64,000 bases of DNA from an uncultured Rubrobacteraceae bacterium. GTDB lineage: Bacteria > Actinomycetota > Rubrobacteria > Rubrobacterales > Rubrobacteraceae. The notes beneath the pieces were generated by a model that did not search any database, had not been told where the DNA came from, and worked only from the letters and a program-made list of their open reading frames with translations. Every line of letters starts with the position of its first letter. Position 1 is the stretch's first letter. The stretch spans positions 1 through 64,000 of the forward strand of contig CADCVE010000027.1 of assembly GCA_902806065.1 (NCBI GenBank), read 5' to 3'. Shown in pieces: positions 58,433 through 64,000 of this stretch. The position numbers were made by a program, and so were the translations under genes.

Positions 58433-59910
58433 GGATCGGGGCGGTCGCGGCGAAGGAGTTCTGGGGGCTCTTTCGCCAGCCACAGCTCCTCTTGCTCTTG
58501 CTGATAGGGCCGGTTCTTGTCATGGTGGCGTTTGGTATGAGCTTGAGCTTAGATAGCATTCTGTGGCCGCGTGTCGTCGTGGTGGTGGAGCCCGGGAGTG
58601 AGGGGGCCGAGATCTTCGAGAGTTCCCGGGAGGAGTTTACTGACCGCGCATACATCGTGGGCACGACGGAAGACCCGGAGGAGGCTAGGGAACGACTCCT
58701 GCGGGGCGAAGCGGACGCCGTGATCGCTGTCCCGCCCGATCCTCTGGAGAGGGTAGAGCAGGGCGAGCAAGCGACCCTGGGCGTCACTTACAGTTCCATA
58801 AACCCCATCTTCGGGACCCAGGTACCGGAACAGGCATACAGCCTGGTCACGGGGCTCAACCAGAGCGTCGTGCAGGCGGCGATCGAACGCAACATCGGGG
58901 ATATTCGCTCCGTCCAGGAGCAAGTCAGCGAGCTGAACAGCCGGTTCGACGAGGATACGGACCAGGCCGCGCAAACCCTCGCCTCTGATGAAGCCCAGGC
59001 GACCACGGCCGGGCTGGCCGAGTCTCTGACGTCCCTGGAGAACGCTCTGCGGCTTCTGCAAGCAGTAAGGCCCGGGGAGGAAGGAGACGCCTCGGACTCG
59101 CTGGAGCAGGTGGAAGAATCGCAGAGCGTTCTCGCGGAGGTGCGGGAGGCCCAGGAGGCGGGACCGCAGGAGGTCCAGGAGAGGAGCGGTGTAGAGGGCC
59201 TCGAAGAGCAGCTCTCCTCCCTGCAGGAGACGCTCTCGAGCCTACCCACGGGAGTGTCACCGCGGATCCTGGCGAACCCGTTCCGGCTGGACCTGGAGAA
59301 CCTGGCCTCCCCGCCAAGCCTGGTGGGCTTCTACGCGCCGGCGCTCCTGGCCCTGCTCATCCAGCATATGGCCGTGAGCCTGGCCTCCCTGAGCGTAATC
59401 CGGGAACGACTGAGCGGTGCCTACGAGTTCTTCGAAGTCTCGCCACTGGGACCCGGAGAGCTTCTGGCGGGGAAGTTCCTGACGTACTTCGGGCTCGTAC
59501 TCGGGGCGAACCTGGCGGTGGCGGCCGTGCTCGTAGCCTTACTCGGCATCCCCCTCACCGGTGGCGTACCGATGATGGTCCTGGCGATGTCTCTCGTGAC
59601 GATGGCCTCTTTGGGTTTGGGGCTCCTGGTCTCCGCGCTCGCCAAGAGCCAGCTGCAGGCCGTACAGGTCTCGATGCTCCTGCTTATAGGGAGCGTGCTC
59701 TTCGCGGGCTTCCTGTTTCCCTTGAGCGACCTGAAAGGACCGGCCGTGGTCGTGGCCTACTTCCTGCCGGCGTCCTACGGAATCCGCGCCCTGCAAGACA
59801 TAATGATTCGGGCTGGAGGCATCTCCTACTTCGATCTCGCCGGGCTGCTCATCATAGCCGCCGTTAGCCTTATACTGACGCGCTACCTCATGGGAAGGAA
59901 GAAGACCTGA
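58429..59910 (+). CDS. ABC-2-type exporter permease
   Basis: A 493-residue permease. A first membrane span (about 20-40) is followed by a large extracytoplasmic region (about 45-300) with coiled-coil-like Glu/Gln/Ser-rich stretches (residues 150-260), then five to six spans at the C-terminus, ending with YLMGRKKT. This matches ABC-2 proteins with a long external loop, as in drug or lipid exporters. The TTG start at 58429 has GAGGGGAAG upstream. Its TGA overlaps the ATPase start. Confidence 0.85.
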   Translation: MRIGAVAAKEFWGLFRQPQLLLLLLIGPVLVMVAFGMSLSLDSILWPRVVVVVEPGSEGAEIFESSREEFTDRAYIVGTTEDPEEARERLLRGEADAVIAVPPDPLERVEQGEQATLGVTYSSINPIFGTQVPEQAYSLVTGLNQSVVQAAIERNIGDIRSVQEQVSELNSRFDEDTDQAAQTLASDEAQATTAGLAESLTSLENALRLLQAVRPGEEGDASDSLEQVEESQSVLAEVREAQEAGPQEVQERSGVEGLEEQLSSLQETLSSLPTGVSPRILANPFRLDLENLASPPSLVGFYAPALLALLIQHMAVSLASLSVIRERLSGAYEFFEVSPLGPGELLAGKFLTYFGLVLGANLAVAAVLVALLGIPLTGGVPMMVLAMSLVTMASLGLGLLVSALAKSQLQAVQVSMLLLIGSVLFAGFLFPLSDLKGPAVVVAYFLPASYGIRALQDIMIRAGGISYFDLAGLLIIAAVSLILTRYLMGRKKT

Positions 59911-60869
59911 TAGCTGCTATCGAGGCCAGAAACCTGACGAAGAGCTTCGGCGACGAGCGTATCCTCAAGAGCCTGAACCTGACGGTAGCCAAAGGCGAGA
60001 TCTTCGGCCTCATCGGCCCCAGCGGCTCGGGCAAGAGTACCCTCCTGAGGACCTTCACCGGATACCTGACACCCTCCGAGGGGGAGGTCGGGGTCCTGGG
60101 GAAGTCTCCTCCAGAGTTCACCCCGAAAGACCGCCGCCGCATAGGCTTCATGCCGCAGGGTTTCGTCCTCTACGGGGAACTCTCCGTCCGCCAGAACCTG
60201 AACTTCGTGGCCGGCCTCTACGGCCTTGGGTTTGGCGAGCGTCGCCGGCGAGTGCGCGAGGCTTTGGAGTTCGTGGAGCTCTGGGAGCACCGGCGCAAGA
60301 CGGCGGCCAACATCTCCGGCGGGATGCAGCGGAGACTCCAGCTTGCGGCGTCCATCGTCCACGAGCCCGAACTCCTCTTCGTCGATGAGCCCACCGCCAA
60401 CCTCGACCCCATCCTCCGCCGCCGGTTCTGGGAAGAGTTCAGGCGGCTGCGTGAAGGGGGCCGCACGCTATTCATCACCACCCAGTACGTCGGGGAGGCC
60501 GAACTGTGCGACAGGGTGGGCCTTCTGGTCGACGGCGTCCTCATAGCCGTCGGCACCCCGGACGAACTCAGACGTCGGGCTTTCGACGGCGAACTCATCC
60601 AACTGGTCCTCGGCGGAGACCCGGGCAGCCTGGGCACGCCCCTGAAGGCCCTGGAAGAGGTGGGACGCGTCACTGAAGTCCTGAAGGACGAAGAAACTAC
60701 AGAGCAGGCCGCCAGCCGTATCCGACTCCTCGTCGAGGACGCCGACTCGGCGCTTCCCGGGGTTATGGAGGTCCTCAACGATGCTGAAGTCCTCTCCGTG
60801 GGCATACCCCAGCCCTCCTTCGACGAGGTCTTCTTCCGCCTGGTCAAGGGGACGAAACACTCGGAGTAA
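59907..60869 (+). CDS. ABC transporter ATPase with CTG start
   Basis: A 320-residue ATPase. In-frame residues before any ATG are clearly conserved: IEARNLTKSFGDERIL, then Walker A GPSGSGKST near residue 40. The signature is ISGGMQRR near 138 and Walker B LLFVDEPT near 157, with the H-loop TTQYVGEAE. The first ATG, at 60150, would cut the domain before Walker A. The most likely start is CTG 59907, eight bases after GGAAGG and overlapping the permease TGA as CTGA. A C-terminal regulatory region (about 225-320) follows. Confidence 0.85.
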   Translation: MIAAIEARNLTKSFGDERILKSLNLTVAKGEIFGLIGPSGSGKSTLLRTFTGYLTPSEGEVGVLGKSPPEFTPKDRRRIGFMPQGFVLYGELSVRQNLNFVAGLYGLGFGERRRRVREALEFVELWEHRRKTAANISGGMQRRLQLAASIVHEPELLFVDEPTANLDPILRRRFWEEFRRLREGGRTLFITTQYVGEAELCDRVGLLVDGVLIAVGTPDELRRRAFDGELIQLVLGGDPGSLGTPLKALEEVGRVTEVLKDEETTEQAASRIRLLVEDADSALPGVMEVLNDAEVLSVGIPQPSFDEVFFRLVKGTKHSE

Positions 60870-60873
60870 GCCG

Positions 60874-61674
60874 TTAGGACTTCGCGGCCCTCTCCAGTAT
60901 GGAGCGCAACACGTCCAGCTCTCTCTCGCTAAGCCGGAGGCCATCTTCGTTCCCGGTTCGGGAGGATTGCCGAGCATCCGCCTCTACGAGAACGGTGGAG
61001 ATGGACGCGATGAAATAAGAGAAGATGCCTACAGCGTAGAGCATTAGTAAGAAGCCCAAGATGCGCCCTCCGAGGGTTACGGGGTAGATCTCGCTGGCCA
61101 CCGTAGTGACGGTGGTAGCCGACCACCACAGCGCATCCCCGAAGGTCTCCATCTGGCTGCCCGGGACCCCGTTCTCGAGGATGAATCCCAGGGCGGCCCC
61201 GATGAGCATCACCAGCACGGATATGAGGCCGATCTGTCCCAGACGGCGCCGTTTGAGCAGCACGAGGGCTCCCTGCGAGCCGCGTCCCCCGAAGACCAGA
61301 AGCCGGAAGAGCGGCAAGGCACGAGTCGCCCGCAGGACGCGGAGCAGCCGGAGGACTCTCAAGAACGGGACCAGGAGCACCAGGACGTCCAGCCAGTTGC
61401 GCCGCAGGTAGGCGCGCTTGACCGGCGCCAGAGCGAACTTGACAGCGAACTCGGCGAAAAAGAACCCCCAGAGGACCCATCCCAGGACGGCCAGCAACCC
61501 TTGCCAGGGCTCGCCCAAATCCCCACCAAGCTCCATAACCGCTATGAGGATAAGCAGGATGGAGGCGAGGGCGAGCGGCAGGTCGAGGTACCGGTCCAGG
61601 CGTTCGCGGAGGTGCTCCCTACGCTCGGGATCGTCCCGAAGCTTCCGCGGCCGACCCTCCGACACTTCGCTCAT
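60874..61674 (-). CDS. Ion channel of the voltage-gated-like type
   Basis: A 266-residue six-span channel. An arginine-rich S4-like stretch (LRVLRLLRVLRATRALPLFR) is present, then a pore helix WWSATTVTTV and the filter sequence ASEIYPVT near residue 195. Canonical potassium channels have GYGDxYP here, so the filter is one residue shorter and not GYG. The C-terminus has a cytoplasmic charged tail (SERELDVLRSILERA). Ion selectivity is therefore uncertain. It is convergent with the ABC ATPase gene. Confidence 0.85.
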   Translation of the reverse strand: MSEVSEGRPRKLRDDPERREHLRERLDRYLDLPLALASILLILIAVMELGGDLGEPWQGLLAVLGWVLWGFFFAEFAVKFALAPVKRAYLRRNWLDVLVLLVPFLRVLRLLRVLRATRALPLFRLLVFGGRGSQGALVLLKRRRLGQIGLISVLVMLIGAALGFILENGVPGSQMETFGDALWWSATTVTTVASEIYPVTLGGRILGFLLMLYAVGIFSYFIASISTVLVEADARQSSRTGNEDGLRLSERELDVLRSILERAAKS

Positions 61675-61753
61675 GTCCCCATCTTACCCTCCGCTTCTTC
61701 AATACGGACCAGAGTCCTTCCGACACACGGAGCCGCATCCTGCCAGAGACGAA

Positions 61754-61784
61754 GCACCCGGCGATCAGGGAGATCGCCGGGTGC
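61754..61784 (-). terminator. 13-bp GC-rich hairpin
   Basis: GCACCCGGCGATC and GATCGCCGGGTGC pair perfectly around AGGGA. It lies upstream of the channel gene and downstream of the htrA cluster on the minus strand, so it probably ends the htrA-side transcript. No U-tract is seen. Confidence 0.6.
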
Positions 61785-61932
61785 CCCTGGTATCGAGAAT
61801 GCAATCATCTCCAAACTCACTTAACCCGCCTTGAGGAGCAGGCTTGTAGAAAGAAAACTCTCCGACCTGCATCTCTACCGTCTCGAAAAGCGTGTAAGGC
61901 TGCGCAGGCCGTTCTATCGCGTAACGTAAGGA
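61765..61932 (-). other. Unexplained coding-like segment
   Basis: On the minus strand a frame opens right after the frameshifted membrane gene's TGA and reads LRYAIERPAQPYTLFETVEM then QVGEFSFYKPAPQGGLSEFG, ending at TGA 61765 inside the hairpin. It is rich in aromatic residues and has a plausible coding look. The only ATG is internal, with no ribosome site. It may be the remnant of a decayed gene or an artefact. Confidence 0.25.
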
Positions 61933-62166
61933 TCATCTACCGACGCCCTGCCCGATCAGGTAGCTCACGAACATGGCTATCGTGCTATGCACGATAGCCG
62001 CGGCGCTGAGTCTCCTAGCGTGTAGCCCGTAACTCCAAGGACGATGGCTATGAACTCGATGGCTATGGAGACGAAGTAAAGACCCGCCGGTACGCAGAAG
62101 ACCAGCGCGACGACCGAGAGTACGCGGCCTATTAGCCCCCGCCGGGCGCCTTGACCCTCTCTTCAT
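61933..62166 (-). pseudogene. Small membrane protein gene with two compensating frameshifts
   Basis: ATG 62166 has an AAGGAG site at optimal distance. The start reads MKRGSRRPAG; then a hydrophobic helix pair (GLIGRVLSVVALVFCVPAGL, YFVSIAIEFIAIVLGVTGY) lies in the next frame, reached by removing one base from a GGGGG run; the original frame then resumes with ARRLSAAAIVHSTIAMFVSY and LIGQGVGR to TGA. The reassembled protein has about 77 residues and two to three spans. As sequenced, the product would lose its membrane segments. Confidence 0.6.
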
Positions 62167-62208
62167 GTCTCTGCTCCTTTCTTTGAGTGTTTCGTTGGCC
62201 GTGTTCCA

Positions 62209-63351
62209 CTAGCCACGGTCTCCGAGCTCGATCGTGACCTCGCGTGCCTCGCCGCCGCTCGCGACGGTCATCTCGACTACGTCGCCGGGGCTGTACTCAC
62301 GCAGCCTAGAGAGGAGGTCGCCGGTGCTGTCGACACCTTCGCCATCAAGGGCGGTTACGACGTTCCTCGGCTCCACGCCGGCCTCTGCCGCGGGGCCTCG
62401 CGGGTCCACGTTCGTGACGAGCGCGCCGGACTCGACCCCGATGCCGAAGCGCTGGGCCGTTTCCGGGGGAAGGTTGGTCAGCGAGACGCCAAGGTACGGG
62501 TGGACCGCTTCGCCGCTCTCGATGATCTGGTCGGCGATCGCGGTCGCCGTCTCGGAGGGTATGGCGAAGCCTATGTTGACAGCCCCGGTCTGCTGCGGAG
62601 GTAAGTAGGCGACGTTGATGCCGACGACCTCGGAGTCGGCGTTTACCAGGGCGCCGCCGGAGCTGCCGGGGGAGATGGCCGCGTCTGTCTGGATCAGGTC
62701 CACCAGCGCGGTCTCCTGCCTGCCACCTGTGATCTCGCCCGACACCTCGCGGTTGAGCCCGCTTACGACGCCCGCCGTTACCGTGGACTGAAACCCCGAC
62801 GGGCTTCCGACCGCGACCGCGAGTTCCCCGAGCACGAGGTCCCCGCTGTCTCCGAACTCCGGCGCCGGCAGGCCCCCCCGGTCCACCTTGACCACCGCGA
62901 TGTCGGTGTAGGGGTCGGTCCCGACCACCTGTCCTTCTTCCACGCTCCCGTCGGCGAAGGCTATATTGACTTCCTCGGCGTTCTCGACGACGTGATTGTT
63001 GGTGATAATGTAGCCGTCCTCGCGGTAGATCACGCCGCTCCCCAATCCCTGTCCCTGCTGCGGACCGCGCGGGGTGGTCTGGACGGCCTCCACGTTCACC
63101 TGCACTACCGACGGGCCGAGGTCGGCCGCCACCACCTCTACCGGCCGGGCGTCTCCCGAAGTAACCTCGGAAGGCTGAGCCGCGTAAGCTACGTTCTCTC
63201 CGTCGTTCTCCCCCGGGTCCCCTTTCTGAGCTTCTCCCCCACCCGCGCAGCCAGCTAGCAGCAGCGACGAGAGGGCTAAGCCCGCGGTCACCGCCGATAG
63301 CCGCTTTGTCGTTGCGCTGTTGCGTGTTGTCGTGTCCGCGAAGTGTTGCAT
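62209..63351 (-). CDS. HtrA/DegP-type serine protease lipoprotein
   Basis: A 380-residue trypsin-like protease. The N-terminal hydrophobic stretch ends in LLLAGCAGG, so it is lipidated and exported. The catalytic triad is visible: His in ITNNHVVEN near residue 119, Asp in DPYTDIAVVKV near 149 and Ser in SPGSSGGALVN near 229. A single PDZ domain fills about 285-375. Family members degrade or refold damaged envelope proteins. ATG 63351 has an AAAGGAG site. Confidence 0.93.
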   Translation of the reverse strand: MQHFADTTTRNSATTKRLSAVTAGLALSSLLLAGCAGGGEAQKGDPGENDGENVAYAAQPSEVTSGDARPVEVVAADLGPSVVQVNVEAVQTTPRGPQQGQGLGSGVIYREDGYIITNNHVVENAEEVNIAFADGSVEEGQVVGTDPYTDIAVVKVDRGGLPAPEFGDSGDLVLGELAVAVGSPSGFQSTVTAGVVSGLNREVSGEITGGRQETALVDLIQTDAAISPGSSGGALVNADSEVVGINVAYLPPQQTGAVNIGFAIPSETATAIADQIIESGEAVHPYLGVSLTNLPPETAQRFGIGVESGALVTNVDPRGPAAEAGVEPRNVVTALDGEGVDSTGDLLSRLREYSPGDVVEMTVASGGEAREVTIELGDRG

Positions 63352-63383
63352 TCGCCTTCTCCTTTGTTCTTTGAGCTTTCTGG

Positions 63384-64000
63384 TTACGGTTTCTCTATTA
63401 GCAGCACGTACGGTTCGTCCCGAAGTGTCACGTAGACGTCCTCCTCACCCACGGCCACGCCGGACGGTTCGGCCTCTTCAAGGTCCTCTTGCGCCACGAG
63501 AGGTCCCAGTTCCACAGTCTCGACGGTCTCCAAGGTCTCGGAGTCGAGCACCACCAACTCGTCATTCGTGACGGCGTAGAGACGTCCTTCGTCAATAGTT
63601 AGGTACTCAGCCGGGGCATCGAGAGTCGTTTCGGCTGTGGTGTTTAGCTCGCCGCTCTCGCCAGGCTCCACGACTGCCAGCCGTCCGGATTCGGTTTCGC
63701 CGACGTATGCTCTCTGCGGATCGGCTTCATCGACGGCGAGGGAGCCAGCCTGCAGGGGCAGCGCCCCTCGTAGTTCCGGCGGGCCGCCTGCGTATAGTGC
63801 GACACCCTCGGAGCCTGCCAGCCAGAACCCGTCTTCCCCGCTTGGTTCGATCAGTGCATCCTCCGACACTCCGACCTCCACTTCGGCGGCCACGTCACCT
63901 GCGTTCTCCAGGTCCACCATCGACACCGTTTGGCCGTCCTCGGAGAGGGCGTATAGAGTCTGGGAGCTGAGTCCCGTAGAGGTGCCTCCCAACGCGACCC
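63384..64000 (-). CDS. Beta-propeller-like protein, N-terminus outside window
   Basis: At least 203 residues, running off the right edge. The sequence repeats blades of about 40-45 residues with short strands and Gly/Asp turns (YALSEDGQTVSMVDLENAGD, AYVGETESGRLAVVEPG, YAVTNDELVVLDSETLETVE), as in YncE- or PQQ-like propellers. The end DVYVTLRDEPYVLLIEKP closes the last blade. No signal is visible because the start is missing. The stop lies about 30 bases before the htrA start on the same strand. Confidence 0.6.
   Translation of the reverse strand, partial: VALGGTSTGLSSQTLYALSEDGQTVSMVDLENAGDVAAEVEVGVSEDALIEPSGEDGFWLAGSEGVALYAGGPPELRGALPLQAGSLAVDEADPQRAYVGETESGRLAVVEPGESGELNTTAETTLDAPAEYLTIDEGRLYAVTNDELVVLDSETLETVETVELGPLVAQEDLEEAEPSGVAVGEEDVYVTLRDEPYVLLIEKP

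Noticed and set aside
60150-60200. ATG 60150 as ABC ATPase start
   Set aside because: The 80 in-frame residues upstream include Walker A, so this start would destroy the nucleotide-binding domain.

Overview
The window is a GC-rich chromosomal segment from a bacterium. Its conserved core looks actinobacterial: tatD-rsmA-ispE, tRNA-Gln, glmU-prs-rplY-pth, and mfd with a foldase lipoprotein, enolase, a FtsB-like protein and a DUF501 protein. Gene style (many TTG and GTG starts) and gene content suggest class Rubrobacteria (Rubrobacter-like). That is inference from familiarity, not a database match.

Layout. 1-700 is a graveyard of mobile-element debris: the C-terminus of an IS630-type transposase, a glyoxalase-like remnant and the C-terminus of a tyrosine recombinase, all abutting a tRNA gene with a UAA anticodon. 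800-9500 (minus strand) holds mfd, a PpiC-type foldase lipoprotein, eno, pyk, ftsB-like and DUF501. 9600-13500 is accessory: a hotdog thioesterase, a DMT exporter, ogt with a broken DUF1272 gene, a GNAT protein and a GntR regulator. 13550-24400 is housekeeping: pth, rplY, prs, glmU, tRNA-Gln, ispE, rsmA, tatD, rsmI, a ROK kinase and recJ. 24400-37850 mixes a PLD-like enzyme, the primary sigma factor, a carboxyl-terminal protease, a tightly coupled ECF sigma / anti-sigma / membrane-protein operon, a Crp regulator, a YugP-type protease and a Bax-inhibitor-1 protein. 38000-42200 carries two tandem acetyl-CoA synthetase genes. 43000-46800 has fabI, two small damaged secreted-protein genes and a two-component system.

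46800-56050 is the most distinctive metabolic block: a nine-gene minus-strand operon ordered pcaK-pobA-P450-pcaF-pcaH-pcaG-pcaB-pcaD-pcaC. It should import aromatic acids, hydroxylate 4-hydroxybenzoate to protocatechuate, cleave the ring and carry the product to 3-oxoadipate, with the thiolase finishing the pathway. The CoA transferase (pcaIJ) and a regulator are not in the window. The embedded P450 suggests an additional entry step, such as O-demethylation of a methoxybenzoate. The tandem acetyl-CoA synthetases are not part of this operon.

56500-64000 holds a Tat-exported amine oxidase, an ABC-2 exporter whose ATPase starts with a non-standard codon, an ion channel with a non-canonical selectivity filter, a frameshifted small membrane protein, an HtrA lipoprotein protease and a truncated beta-propeller-like protein.

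Several small genes are broken while no large housekeeping gene is. These may be true pseudogenes or small assembly errors; only reads or relatives can decide. Strong GC-rich hairpins with little or no U-tract close many transcription units.
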